A DNA stretch of 64,000 nucleotides, taken from positions 620,001-684,000 of the forward strand of contig JAPEUQ010000010.1 in assembly GCA_027946365.1 (NCBI GenBank), read 5' to 3'. The position numbers and the translations under genes were made by a program. Positions 34,699 to 46,737 of the stretch are shown piece after piece. Origin of the DNA: Kalmusia sp. IMI 367209 (lineage: Eukaryota; Ascomycota; Dothideomycetes; Pleosporales; Didymosphaeriaceae). Positions within the stretch are counted from its first letter, which is position 1; every line of letters starts with the position of its first letter. The notes beneath the pieces are model-generated. The model ran no database searches, had not been told where the DNA came from, and saw nothing but the letters and a program-made list of their open reading frames with translations.

Positions 34699-37181
34699 AT
34701 GTCATCATCGGCACTTGCTCAAGATCGGCAGTCATCGAAAGAAGCCTCAAAGACACCGACGCTGGCGAAATGGGGCGCTGCATGCGCAGAATGTACTAGA
34801 TCTAAATCTAGGTGCCACCGATCGGAAACAACACCCGGCACGGGATGTGAGCGGTAGGTTGTCAATGATGCAAAGTATGGCATTTAATACTTACCAAAGC
34901 CTGTATCATACCTTTAGATGCCAACGCCTAGGCAAGACATGCGCAGAGAAGGTAAAACGCCCGAGGAAGAAGCGGACAGCAAAGATCTCGTGAGTTTGCC
35001 GATGATCAGACCAACACATGAGGATAGTTCATGTCATTTTTGGGCATTCGTAACGATGAATCTCCATTGACCTACAATTAGGAGAACGGCACAAATCGAG
35101 GAACGACTAGATGGCCTCGTTCGTGCCATCCAGCGGACTAACGACATGTCTCTGCTAGCGGCGAATTTGCCACTCGATGAGGTATTACCCTCATGATCTC
35201 CAGCGGTCTGAGTATCATCTGATTAACCTGATGGCAGCATAATTCCATCGCAGACGCATCAGTATCTCCTGGTTCCAGAACATCATCTTCCGTTCAGAGT
35301 TCAAATTTCATTCCACCGACATATAATTGTGTCGGACCAAAGTTATGTATTTGCCGTCCTACGCCGGGGCATGCTCCAGGACCTGTTGACTCTGACGAGA
35401 CCTTACTATCCGTTTATCGGGAAGAACTTCTGCCATTGTTCCCATTTGTCGTCATTCCCAGTACTACGACTCCCCAAGAGCTGCAGAACACAAAACCTTT
35501 TCTCATGGCCTGTATCCGTATGGTGGCATCCTTCCAAAGTCTCAGGTCGATGCAAGGCCAGATGTACCAGCTCAAAGCTCACGTCGCTGAGCACATGCTG
35601 ATGCGATCAGAAAGATCACTTGATTTACTTTCTGGTCTTATCGTTATGCTCGGGTGGCATCACTATCACTGTGTAGTCCACGCTCAGGTTAATAATCTTG
35701 TTTCGCTTGCGAGTAGTCTGGCCGCCGAGCTCGGCTTAAACCGACCACCCAGCTGGCAAGAACGAACTAAACTTATGGTCGTAAATCTGGGTGATGTAAA
35801 AGAGAAGACAAATGAACATAAACGCCTGCTTCTGGCAGTCTGGTATTTGAACTCTTGGTATGTGCCCATTGTACATGCTTGTAGACTGAGTCTAATTAGT
35901 TCAGTATTTCCATGGGTCTCCAGCAATTGGAGCAAATGGCTTTTTCTCCTTATATGGAGCGTTGCTTGAGCGAGCTGGAGGAGGACAATGAGTATGAAAT
36001 ACACACAAATATTGTACAATTGGTCCGTATTCAACGCCTCTCTAGTAGAATTCACCAGGTATACGTAGAGCGCTCCGAACCTTACGATAATACGGGCAAA
36101 GCGCCTTTCTCTGCATACGTTTCTATGTTTGAGAGTGAACTCGAAACCATTTGCACACAAATGCCGAGCAGTATTCTAGCTTGTCGTGAGTATTTGGCAA
36201 TTGATTTGTCTATTATTCACTAAAGCTCTCCTAGAACTTATTCAAACTCATATTAATACGATTCGTCTACGCCTCCACGAACCGCCTAGACTCTCCGCAC
36301 CTCTCCTTTTATCTATCTCCAAGACGCTCAGTCAGGGCTCGGTGAGCTCCAGCACCCAATTCTTTTTGGATAGCATCTACCAATCCATGGCGGCAATCAA
36401 AGCATGGTATACCAACTGGTCCAATGTACCTAGCTCGACATACTATGCTTTTCCTTTGACCATTGCGTTAGATCTACTCTACGCAATAACAATCCTCGGT
36501 CGTTGGGCGAAACTTGTCACACCAAGCGTCATGCACTCTGTTCGGGAACCTTTGCCGCAAGACCCATCTGGCAGCTATAATGATCCCCCAAATCCCAGTA
36601 CGGGAACGACCGACGTCAATGCTAATAAACCGTCGGCACTTGATTCGTCGGGAGAGGAGAGTGGACTCATTGATGCTGTTGCGACACTCAAAGCTCATCT
36701 CGTCTCGCAACCGGAGCTTAGTATCGATGTTACGGGCATTTTGAGTCAATTGATCTGTAAAATGGAGGATGCTAGTGCCGCAATCGTCGACAAAAGTCAA
36801 GACGCTCAAGGTGCTGGACACAATGTTTGGTCCTTGTGTGCAGCGAAATTGCAGATCGCCCAGCTGAAAATTGCGCAGTGGACAGAGATAACGGCGCTAA
36901 ATGACAAATATCAGGAATGTAGAGACGAGAATATTCAAGAGACAACTAGAGAATCACGCACTACAACGGACGAAGAGGTCTGCCAAGACATACGTGGAGT
37001 TCATCGCGATCCTGGAGTTCTCCAGAGTGATGGTGGCTTGGACTTGCACACTGCATGGTCTGCCAATGCTACAATGACTGGTTTCGATGGTCCGCTTGGG
37101 GTTCTGGATCCTTTCCTGTGGATGGATTGGGAAGAGGATTGGCGTGCTGGTATGTTGGAACAAGGCAATATGCCCATGTAA
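34699..37181 (+). CDS. Zn2Cys6 binuclear-cluster transcription factor
   Basis: Six exons (34699-34853, 34918-34989, 35082-35181, 35238-35857, 35905-36185, 36226-37181) give 727 residues. The DNA-binding cluster is C29-x2-C32-x6-C39-x10-C50-x2-C53-x6-C60 and is interrupted by the first intron. It is followed by a basic KRPRKKR linker and a short coiled coil (IEERLDGLVRAIQRT). The middle region (YREELLPLFPFVVIP to SSLAAELGLNRP) is the usual fungal-TF homology region. The C-terminus is acidic and Trp-rich (FLWMDWEEDW), a plausible activation segment. The fourth intron uses the TTCAG acceptor; the nearer TTAG would break the frame. The last intron is only 40 nt. It is convergent with the FAD monooxygenase gene, 157 bp apart. 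Confidence 0.9.
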
Positions 37182-37338
37182 TGAGCCACTGCCTACTTGA
37201 ATATAACGCTGAGTTAGAGGACTTGGATTCGTTATGGCTAAACCTACCCAAGGAAACCAATTACGGAGAAAGAACAGACAATGTACAAACCAGTGTCTTG
37301 GGACTACACATCTTCAGCTATTCAAGTCGACAAATATC

Positions 37339-38656
37339 CTACAACACCTCGGACTCGATATCATACAGCGCGTCTCTCTGACCGAGACCAAGTCTTTGCA
37401 GCCCTGCCATTTTATAGAGACGAAGTCCGCCTGATAGCATTAGTTCATCTACACGTGTACGCCACGCGGGTTTCTGCTCTCGGATAGCTCCATTCCGCTC
37501 AGCATTCCGGAGTATGGTTTCCGTCCTCTGCCTCCGTTTAGACACGTACGCTTCGAGTGTCTCTGGAGTGACTAGCTTCTCGCTCTGAAACAACTTTGAG
37601 AGCAAAAAGACATCTTCGAGCGCCATAGACACGCCTTGGCTCGCATGCGGTGGCATAGCATGAGCCGCATCACCGATGACTAGGCAGCGTCCCCTAGCCC
37701 ACGGCCTTCCGGTGGGGAGTTTATGGATGGGGTAAAACTTGAAAGATTCCGTTTTCAGGATCATCTCGCGTTGAAGGGTGACCCAAGACGAACCTTGCTC
37801 ATTGAGTAGACTCAATAGCAATTGTTTGTTTTCTTCAATCTTATCTTGATCTTCCCAGCCGTCGCGATGATTTGCGGGGTCGATGGCTGGGACTTCCCTT
37901 GAGAAGAACCAGTAGATGAGGTCTCGTGTAGCTGTGGTTGGGCTAAGTGCGAAGAGGCCGTTCGTCGTGATTGTAGCGTGCATCGAGTCGAGATGAGGAC
38001 AGGGACAGTCTAACTTTGCGGTTGGGACCAGGGAGAACATATTACAAATTCCGGTGTACTCTGGTACCATACCAGGGTCGACGTACAGACTCCGGACCGC
38101 GGAGTGGATCCCATCACAGCCTAGGACAAAGTCACCAACGTCTGTGGTTCCGTCGGCAAACCGTGCCGTCACTTTGTTTCCTACTTCCTCGATGCCAGAT
38201 AACGTTTTGCCGTACTCAATCTGTATGCCTTCGCGTGCGGCGGTTTCGAGTAAAGTTTCCATAAGGTCCGTTCTCTGGATTCGCAAATAAGCAAAACCCG
38301 TTTTGTGCTCGCTGTACGAGGCAAGGTCTATTTCGCCCATGGTACAGCCGTTGAGAGCGTGTAGGATGATCTCAGACGTGAGTGCACCTTTGGCTACCAA
38401 CTCTTCGTAGAGCCCGAGTGAGTGCAGCAGTCTCAGTCCGTTGGCAGGAATTCCTATAGCGCCTCCGAGTGTGCTTGGCTTCGGGCGAATTTCATAGAGC
38501 ACCGAGGAGATAGCATTTGCTCTTTTCAGACGGATGGCAGCTAGCAGTGCAGCGGGACCACCTCCAATTATGATTACCTAGACACGTTATCTTCATGCGG
38601 CTTGAGTAGGGTGATACAATAAGACTCACTTTTTGGATATCAGCAAACGTCGACAT
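37339..38656 (-). CDS. FAD-dependent aromatic hydroxylase (salicylate hydroxylase-like)
   Basis: Exon 1 (38630-38656) encodes MSTFADIQK; a 52-nt intron (GTGAGT..TCTAG) leads to exon 2 (37339-38577); total 421 residues. The FAD ADP-binding motif VIIIGGGPAALLAAI occupies residues 10-24. The mid-protein FVLGCDGIHSAVR block is the DG motif, and GDAAHAMPPHASQG starts at residue 311 as the second FAD motif. This is the class A flavoprotein monooxygenase pattern of salicylate or 6-hydroxynicotinate hydroxylases and of several secondary-metabolite enzymes. Substrate cannot be assigned. A CGGAG..CTCCG element about 125 bp upstream of the ATG resembles the one before the neighbouring regulator. Confidence 0.92.
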
Positions 38657-39454
38657 GGTCGAGGAGAATCTAATTGTGTGGCAGTGTTGAAAATCTCGTG
38701 TGTTATTCTAAAGGCATAAATTTTGTAGACAACGGCAGATAGCATTATAAAAAGGATGTCGGTGTGTCATCCATAGGATCGGAGTTCTCTTAATCGCCGA
38801 ATTCTCCGTCGGCTCAAAATACATGTTTCTCTTTATCGTCCCAAAGTCACATTAGTGCATTATCGCTTAGTAACCGTATATCCTACCCTTCTTTAGTTGG
38901 ACAAATCTGTTTCTGGCATCTTGGCATCTGACTGTGTAGATACATGGTACTAAGGCTATATACCGTTAAGAGGCGTTGTTTAGGACTAGTACACGTGAAA
39001 AATGTGGTAATTAAGCCCTTTTTGGGCTTTACATCAATATATAACTAGTGATTGAACATTTTGATGAACTGAGTTACGACTAGCTCAATGATAACAGGGC
39101 ATCAGCTAACAGAAGGGTGAGGTATAAGTCATGTAGGGCATCAATATTTAGATTAGTGAAGGCAATCCAAAGCGAAAACAGTCTTTTACCAACAGTAGAA
39201 TCTCACAACCCCAAACGCGAAGATGATGTCTTGCATATGCTTCTTCCAATTCAATACTTGCATGTATGAGTTTATAGTAACTAATTTCATGTAATTCTAC
39301 CGGCTATGGAACGTTGCCGCGGACAGGTATTCGACGCGTACAAACACTATGAACATCTACTCCGCATTTCCTGGGTATCCTCAAGGTTTTTCATTCTCCC
39401 AAATCTATAGGATCACATACGCATCTTTGAAAGAGAGATGGCACTTCCAGCCCC
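38657..39454. other. Intergenic, AT-rich
   Basis: It contains the monooxygenase promoter and otherwise AT-rich sequence from about 38,830 to 39,400 without any coding pattern. Confidence 0.5.
38780..38808. promoter_or_regulatory. CGGAG/CTCCG inverted element upstream of the FAD monooxygenase
   Basis: CGGAG at 38780-38784 and CTCCG at 38804-38808 are separated by 19 bp, and the left arm is preceded by GAT as in the regulator promoter. The distance to the monooxygenase ATG is about 125 bp. The spacing differs from the regulator's site (11 bp), so common binding by one protein is a hypothesis. Confidence 0.4.
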
Positions 39455-40529
39455 TCAAAGTCCACAAATGAAAACTAGGCCTATCACACCGACCATCCAT
39501 CCCCAATCAACTTGCAACTTCCTTCCAAACCCCTGCAAAACCTCCGGCTCCTCTCCCGTCAACGTCTTCTTGTACCCCAACGTCGCCTCCCAAACCGGCG
39601 TCCCATCATGCGTATTTGACACCAACTGATCACTCCTCGCCTCATCAATCTTCCCCTCAAAGCTGATCGTCACGTTTCCCCCCAGAAAGCTGCCCCCATC
39701 CGATTTCCCCTGGAAGACGCCTTTGATCTCTAACGAGGCACTTTCATTGCTAAAACTGGCGCTTACCCTGGGCTCTGTGGTGATGTTGATGGTAGGGGAG
39801 AAAACGGAATGTGCTTCGAGGATCATACCGTTGTAGAGGCCTAACGAGGGTGATGCGCATTGTGTGTAATTAAAGCGGAGGAGCTGTGGGGAGTTGGTTG
39901 CGTTGCGGTACCCGGTGAAGGAGTAGGTTAGTGCTGCGTCGTGGGTTGCAGCGAGGTGCCAAGGTGGTGCGGCTGTGGTGTCACCTGGCTTGTCCTTTTT
40001 GTTCATCCTTTCACAGGATCAGCATGCTCTCCTCAGCTGCAATAAGTATTTTGGACAGCCATACTCAACCGAGCTGATTTCCTGAATCTCTTTGATAGGG
40101 CCATCATTCATGTTTCCGTCGGGTAGCACATTGACACCGCTATCCCAGAACTTCAGACTGAAGGCAAGCGGGTTCGCTACATCATGATTCCCCTTGATGA
40201 GGTATCCGTTTGTCTGGGTGACAGCCAGAAGCGAATTACTGAAGGAAATCACGATCGGTCCTGGAGCGAAGGTATCGCAGTCACTGTGCTCAACGTAATT
40301 CTGTGGTCGCAATCTGATCTTTGTAGTACCATTATAATATCTGTAAAGCTGTCAGCCCTCGCGATCAGCTTCGAGGAAATAACAACGCAGCGTACGAGCC
40401 CGTCCACCTGTACAAATAGTATATTAACCCCTCAATGCCGTCAGGTCTTAGGTTCGACAGCGGATCGACCTCGGCTGCGAAGATCCCCTGCAATAGTGTA
40501 ACCGGAAGCAGCCACGCTCTATACCGCAT
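39455..40529 (-). CDS. Secreted, probably GPI-anchored protein of unknown function
   Basis: Exons 40408-40529, 40067-40340 and 39455-40009 give 316 residues. A signal peptide (MRYRAWLLPVTLLQGIFAAE) opens the protein. Several N-x-S/T sequons occur (NATNS, NYTQ, NITTE, NVTIS, NESAS). The last 20 residues are hydrophobic (WGWMVGVIGLVFICGL), as in a GPI signal or a single transmembrane tail. The second intron (40010-40066, GTATGG..GAAAG, 57 nt) removes an apparent in-frame TGA at 40019-40021; with it the protein continues as SSVEMNKKDK. No known domain is recognised. It is divergent from TIM10, with 712 bp between the start codons. Confidence 0.75.
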
Positions 40530-41241
40530 CTTGAAGTTAAGTATCTAGGGTGCAATTATATGTGCGCGATACTGATAGGACTCGATATAGGTATCTATGC
40601 TGTGTGGTAAGAGACATGAATTGGCGGTCGTGGCGAGGCTATGTGTCACGTTTTCCCGTCTTGGTGTCTTGGTGAGGGGGCCGCGGGCGTAAGGCAGGCA
40701 CGAAGCTGAGCTCTTGATTGGGAAAGAGCGTGAGACCCATGTTGGTGGTTGCACAAAGCTTTGGCCGCCACAACTGCACCTCGACGCCGTTTAATCCTTC
40801 AGAGAGAGAACCGCCTTATTCAGAGTATTGCAGAATGTCTAAAAAGCAGAGCCCCCAGGAGAGCGCCGGCATCATAGGCTCTTTTGGTGCATGTAGACCC
40901 TCGTGCATCAAGAAGCCATGCTGGGCACCAAATGAGACTATCTAAACACAGAGCCTTCATAAGACTAACCAACATCGGATAGATTATGAAACGACGTGAT
41001 GCATGAAGCATAAGTGTAGACACAAGCAAAAGTGAGATCGACTTCGTTCGCATCAGCACAATCCAAAAGGGTTGTGCACAGACCACCTCCGTCCCCAAGC
41101 TCCCTCAATTTCTCTCCGCAATCATCGAGTCTCACAATCCATCAATTCAAGCTCTTCACTACATCTATCGAAACCCATCCGCACCGTCCTCTACGAATCC
41201 ATACCTCCTTTTCTCCACATCGCACCACCAATACCGCAACA
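40530..41241. other. Divergent promoter region
   Basis: Shared upstream region of the secreted protein (leftward) and TIM10 (rightward). No coding pattern is seen. Confidence 0.5.
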
Positions 41242-41605
41242 ATGTCCTTCCTTTTCGGCCGCCAACCCCAGCTCTCCTCAGAGCAAAAGATCGCCCAAGC
41301 AGAGGCAGAAATCGATATGGTATCGGATATGTACGCGCGGTACGTCTACAATTCGATTTGCTCTCTCTTACCTCTCGACTGGCAGTGCTGACAGTGTATC
41401 TTCCAGACTCGTCCAATCTTGCAGCAAAAAATGCATCGATACCTCATACCGCGAAGCGGACCTAAACAAGGGCGAATCCGTCTGCCTCGACCGCTGCGTC
41501 GCAAAGTTCTTCGAAGTCAATGTCAAGGTCAGCGAGAAGATGCAGGGCGAGGCGCAAGGGAGGGCTGCGGGTGGCGGTGGCGCTATGTTCGGTGGAGGCA
41601 TGTAA
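41242..41605 (+). CDS. TIM10: Small TIM chaperone Tim10
   Basis: Exons 41242-41339 and 41407-41605 (67-nt intron GTACGT..TCCAG) give 98 residues. The twin Cx3C motifs are C38-SKK-C42 and C59-LDR-C63, 16 residues apart, as in all small Tims. The preceding helix ([21 protein letters not shown]) and [18 protein letters not shown] match Tim10 rather than Tim9, Tim8 or Tim13. In the mitochondrial intermembrane space it forms a hexamer with Tim9 that escorts carrier proteins to TIM22. The C-terminus is Gly/Ala-rich, as in other filamentous fungi. Confidence 0.93.
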
Positions 41606-42183
41606 ATGTACGCATAGTAAAAGAAGGCCCCGAGTGCGTGCGGCAATAATGAGGGAGGGGATTCCATATACGGACGGCAAATAAGGAGACAATCACCGCT
41701 TCACATGTTTGGCGCTGGATGGCTTTTGGGTTTGGAATTGGATTTGGAACTGTACAATTACTATCATCGGCCTGAGCACGGAGCTCAGAGAGTATGCAAG
41801 ATGGAATCGCCATATCGGGTCCTATGCATATACTAAGCAAGAGTATTGCACTCAATGCTTTAGGCAGCCTTGTGAAGTGTCTCGTTGAGTGCAAGACGTC
41901 TATCAGATCCCTAAAGTCATTGCAGGCGCGATTGGCCATGCAGAGAACCCATCGTACAATCATTAGCGGACAAGTTATGTCAGCTTCCAATATTGACAGC
42001 TATCACCGCCGCCTTTACAGAATCGTGTTGGCCTATGTTGAAGGATTGTTCTTAAACCTTCTCAAGTGAACACAGGCTGTAATAACAGTGAGACTTGAAT
42101 GCTGCACGTATCGTAAGTGTTTGTCAATCCGCTCTTGCGACCCACATACCCGAGACAACTCCTATGGATAATAGTCTCATAGT
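41606..42183. other. Intergenic, no gene seen
   Basis: 3' flanks of the convergent TIM10 and long hypothetical genes. No coding pattern. Confidence 0.5.
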
Positions 42184-45100
42184 CTACTGTGGGGTAGACG
42201 TCAATTGAGGAGATGGCGACAAAGACGGCTCAGGCTCTACAGAGCTCACACTCCTAACTAGATCCTTAATAGCTCGCACGGTTTCGTCGTCTAGCTCCGG
42301 CTCGCACAGCTGCTGAAGCCTTCCTAGCTCGACGCTAGCCCTCTGAGCATTGAGCTCTGCCTGACGAGCATGCTTCTGCGCCTTCGTAGCAGAGATTTGG
42401 GCCTTCTTGTACGCATCGAAGGAGTTGAGAACGGCCTGTTTAATACCCACAGTTAGAAGAAGTTCCTTCAGTATACACGAATGATTATGTAGTGCAGTAC
42501 ACACCTCGGTAATTTCAAGACCACGTAAACGGTGTGGAGAGCTCTCTGGAAGCAGCGCCACTCGGCTGAGGATGTTGTTGACGATAGTTGCAGTGTCCGA
42601 GCAGCTCGCAGAGGGAGCATCTGAAGCGGGTGTTGAAGACGTCACAACCTGATTGGCATTGTCTTGCTTTCGAGACGAGGCTCCTTCTGCGTTTGGTTTG
42701 GGGCGACGCTCGAGATCAGGCTCCGTTGTTTTCATATTGGCCTTGGACGAGTTGGCAGAGGTTCTAAAGCGTTTTGCCAATGTGTTCCCAGTCACAAGAG
42801 ATGACCGCTTTGGTTCGACCGGCACCGGGGGAAGTGGAGGCACCTTCTCCTTTGTGTCGCGGATATGGAAGAATTCCCGAAAGCTGCGCTTCGATTTGAT
42901 CTTCTTCGACGTGTCAACAAGTTGACTCTTCTCCTTGCTGCGAGACCCCTTCTCATCGTTACTAGTCCTATTGATCGACTGCTCAGATTTCGACTCGAGC
43001 GACTTGTTCTCGACCTTTCGGAAGGTAGCACGTTGCGCTGAATTCGTCTCATTACGAGCCGAAGTAATTCGGCCTGTATGTGTCACCCTATCTAGACCGG
43101 GTGATGGGGCTCCAGGGGATTGGACAGTGCGAGACACGGGCAGAGAGGGTGTGGAAGGTGAGCCACCGCCAGTACCCTTAGTACGACGATCATGTGGACT
43201 CACGCGTACCAGTGCTGGACTTGTTCTGGATCGGTCCGTTGCCATATTCCTAGCTCGTAACAAGCCATCTACGTGAGAGCCCTTCGGTGTAGTTGAAGCT
43301 TTCGACGTCTCCGCTACAGAATAGCATGAACGGTCTCCAACAATCCGATCTGCCTTGACAGGTGTCGGGCTTAATAGAGGCACCTTCTCGTCAGTCTTGT
43401 CCTACATTGGTGGTCAACAAGGCTGTTCCGATTGCCCAATAGCCACACTAGTTTGCTTACCTTAGCTCTTCCTGAAGCCGCTTTCGATGCTATCCTCGAA
43501 GAGCGCTTCTGCGAACTGGAATTGTTCTCTAAACGTGGCGTTCTGCGAACAGAGCCCAAGGAACGTCGCATTGGTAGCCCGCTGGACCGGCGAGAAGCCC
43601 GTGTTGACGGAACAATTGGGGACGAAGAACTCTTCGGCTCAATCCTTGCGCTGGTCTTCTTCGAGGGATAGGTAGGCCCAATTGGGCTGATCCTGGTAGT
43701 CACGCTGCTGCTGTTGTTTCCGTCGACAGGCTGGGTCACACTGGCGCGCGAAATCATACCACCGGGCAATCGTGATACGGTCTGTCGAGAAAGCCGACCT
43801 GCAAGCGAACTCGTAGATTGTCGAGGTATGCTAGGTACTGGAGGGACGCCATCCCCAAGAAGAACAACATCGGCATCGTCAGCAATTCTCAGAATTGGAC
43901 CGAGACCAGACTTGAACGAGTGATCGGAAAGGCGTTTGATGCGGTTGTATGGAAACGCATCGGCATCCGACTCATCGTCGTCGATTGAAGATCCAGCAGC
44001 CATGCTCCAGATAGATACTGAGTCAAGTGAAGCACGCTTAGAGACCGCAATGTGGTGAGTGTCGGTCGATTCAGGCATGTCATGGGCTCGGATCGCGTTA
44101 CTATCGCTCAGATCTTCCGCTTCAGAACACTCCGTCAGGGGTTTTGTGACGTTAGAGGTACCATGAGCCTCTGTCTCAAGCAAAGGCCACTTTGTATTGC
44201 CTTCTTTACCTTCTCGCTGGTGCGGTGAAGCAGAGTCTGCCGCTTCCACTAGCTGAATTTCTTGCAATTGACTCGGAGCTAGAAGAGACACTCGCTTAGA
44301 GCTGATGCGAGAGGGGAGAGCAAGCTTACGGGCGAGGGGACTCTCTAAGGCCTCATCGTCAGATGTGGTGATGGCATGCACAGTAGCCCCAGAGGAAGGA
44401 TCCAAGTCAATGAGCATAGCATTCTGTGAGGTTGCGCTAGTGTTATATCCATCAGGAGTAGTCGCAAGCATTTGGGTTGGCTCAAGGTCGCAACGTGTCG
44501 TCAATAGGGCGGTGTCTGGATGATCTGGAACATAGAATGTCAGCTCCTGTTCCTGTACCATAACAGGATCAACGTGGTTATAACAATCAACAAAGGTGTT
44601 AGTAATCTGGTCTCCACGTGAATCATTATGTCTGGATGGGACGTTGTCTGGCGGAAGAATGGGCCATTCCTCAGTCGAAGGTGTTCCAGCGACATCAGCA
44701 TCGATTAGAGTACGTTGCGCTTTGAGAGGACTCGTCGGATTGATGATCTGCAAGATTGGTGGGCTCGGCAAAGGCTTGTCTCGGTCGGCTACGGGACTCA
44801 GCTTTGGCTTCTGTGAGTCTGTTAGTCCGTTAATCTTGCGAATTTGAAGAACGATACACACTGGGATAGCAGATGGGCTTATGGCGGGCTCCCTTGCTCC
44901 TCGGCCAAGTTTGGACTGCATAGTGCGGTGAGGAGCAGCAGCCGCTCCCAACTGAAAGGTCACAGCGCGAGGAGCAGGTTTAGGTGCCTTGCGAGGGATC
45001 TTCGAGCCGGTCGAGGGCGACATAGTTGTCTTCGGGGAGTCGGAGCTTGAAACGTGACAAGGAGACCCTGAAGCGCTCACCCGGGAGGATGGGCGACGCT

Positions 45101-45215
45101 GTTCACGGCTCCTCCGCACCATTGGTCTGGATTTGCGAGTTGGGGACGTCGGAATCCAGGATCGGAAGCCAGGCTGGCGAGCGTTGGGGTCCATGTGGAC
45201 GAGCGCGCGATGCAT
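42184..45215 (-). CDS. Long, disordered protein of unknown family
   Basis: Main exons are 43461-45215, 42505-43401 and 42184-42435, with introns of 59 nt (GTAAGC..TGTAG) and 69 nt (GTGTGT..AACAG, keeps frame). The protein is about 960-967 residues depending on whether the ATG at 45215 or 45194 is used. Nearly all of it is low-complexity, rich in Ser, Pro, Arg and Thr with many S/T-P sites (SPTRKSRPMVRRS, GSKIPRKAPKPAPRAV). A basic patch KKIKSKRSFREFFHIRD is conserved-looking. The C-terminal 85 residues are helical (FDAYKKAQISATKAQKHARQ), ending in a probable coiled coil. A third, 39-nt intron near 44,823-44,861 is possible but not required. I recognise no domain; a cell-cycle or cytoskeletal scaffold is only a guess. 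Confidence 0.7.
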
Positions 45216-46292
45216 AGTACTGGGGTTCCCAGCGCTTATGCAAGCATGTGCTACGTCGGTGGAGGGATTGCGGATGTGGTGAGGGTGAGGGTGAGGGTGA
45301 AAAGCTGCTTTAAGCTCGACGAGCGCGAAGTGAAAACGTCAACACGTATGCCAAAACATGGCGACGTGACGCGTTGTTGTTGCCCAAGAAACGGCATACG
45401 AAAGGTCGGTGAAGTGAATTGTTGCCCCGCAGTCTGAAGTGTGGTGAAGAGGAGAAACGCAGGTTCATGTAGATAGACCCCGTCCAACAAGCCAAATTAA
45501 GGAAGGAGCGTCTCACAACGCTACAGAGAGGTTTATTATCCATATTCTGCCATCATAGTAGGTGTTGAGCCGAACACGCAAAAGAATCACATTAGATGTA
45601 CGCTTGAAAGTTCCATTGTTTCATTAGAGCTATTTCCATGCTCCTGATATACTATAGGTATTCTCATACATGAACATAGGCGATGAACTGAGAAATCCAT
45701 AGCACGATGCCCAATGTTAACAATGTTGGTTAGCTTCGTTGATTTAGAATACTTATGTAGCCCTGGGGGAGGGCGGGCAAGAGCTGTCCAAATGTGTTAA
45801 TGCAGGAATTACATATAATCAGGATTGCAGGTGCTTGATGTTCTGGGAGGCATGCTAATATACTGATTTGCTACTATTGTTGGAAGGCACCATTTTACGA
45901 GAGAGGAAGTCGTCGGCGGAACTAGTCAGCCCGAACTCGACGCGTTGTTAGCCATTTCGAAATTTATACTCTTGAAGTCTAGCTTATATCTTATCAATTA
46001 TTAACATATTAGAAGAAGTTTCAAATTATGTACTGTTAAACTTTTTTCCTTTGTATCTGGATTTGGGCTTTGATAGCCACTAAAAATGCTCCCTCAATGA
46101 CCATTGGTACTGGAATCTTGTGGTTCTTACCGTAGACGCCCATTCGAGATCATACTCATAAAATAATTTTCCGAAGATAACTCAATCACTCTAACGGCAT
46201 AAAAGCGTCCCGGACACGCCTGGTTGCCTTAGTCTCCATCTAAATAGATCTTTTTAGTGCGTGGTTTACATTATGCGATGGTAATAAAGGAC
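45216..46292. other. AT-rich intergenic with one copy of a 76-bp repeat
   Basis: It holds the promoter of the long hypothetical gene, a short GAGGGT-type tandem near 45,278-45,300, the left 76-bp repeat at 45878-45953 and AT-rich sequence. Confidence 0.5.
45878..45953 (+). repeat. 76-bp dispersed direct repeat, left copy
   Basis: It aligns without gaps to 49344-49419: 67 of 76 positions match and six of the nine differences are transitions. Both copies begin TGTTGGAAGG, like the ends of some Copia-type LTRs, but one reading frame is also open in both (GTSQPELDALLA versus ETSRPELDALLA). It may be an LTR end or a coding remnant. Sequence on either side does not match between the copies. Confidence 0.7.
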
Positions 46293-46640
46293 CTACTTAC
46301 GATAAAATTTTTCATTCGCAGTCACGGCTCCTATTCTCCCTTTGCTTCGCCCAGACTCGGTCGGTCTAGCGAATCGCAATCCATTAAAGGTCCCAGCGTC
46401 TTCGTAGTTATCCAGATCTGTGTTTGTAGATACTTTTACAAAAACAAAACGGCTTGACGGCTGCAGTATGAAGCTGTCGCGAAACGTGAGTTTCTCTGTA
46501 GCCGTACGTTGAGCTGAAAAATACCCCCGCAGGCTTCGATATCTTACCGCGTCGATGGCTCGGAGAACCAAAACCCATATTGGTACGCCCGGAGCACAGT
46601 CTACTTTGTGTAACTTGCCCAGGCCGCCACTCATCCATAT
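46293..46640 (-). pseudogene. Cytochrome P450 fragment
   Basis: The minus strand reads GGLGKLHKVD, then after a one-base frame change VLRAYQYGFWFSEPSTR, a 51-nt GTAAGA..CTACAG intron, and KLTFRDSFILQPSSRFVFV followed by NYEDAGTFNGLRFARP. This order matches the K-helix to PERF region of CYP68-like or kaurene-oxidase-like fungal P450s (typical text: KMHKVDS, LRES-R, FDGFRF). The ExxR glutamate and arginine are lost, the haem loop and N-terminal two thirds are missing, and there is a frameshift. It lies directly upstream of a methyltransferase gene and divergent from it. Confidence 0.6.
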
Positions 46641-46737
46641 ATTAGCTGGTATCGCTCGCATCTCACTTGCATCTGCCATTCCATGACCAATTTTCGGATC
46701 TCGAGCAGCAAATCTAGGACTTCGAAAGATCGCTACC

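Noticed and set aside
40019..40021. In-frame TGA in the secreted-protein gene, first taken as a nonsense mutation
   Set aside because: A 57-nt GTATGG..GAAAG intron of typical size removes it and joins in phase.
44823..44861. Possible 39-nt intron in the long disordered protein
   Set aside because: It keeps frame but is shorter than any other intron here; the sequence is equally well read through, so it was left unspliced.
45278..45300. GAGGGT-type tandem resembling a telomere repeat
   Set aside because: Only about three units, inside a promoter region, and not the TTAGGG unit.
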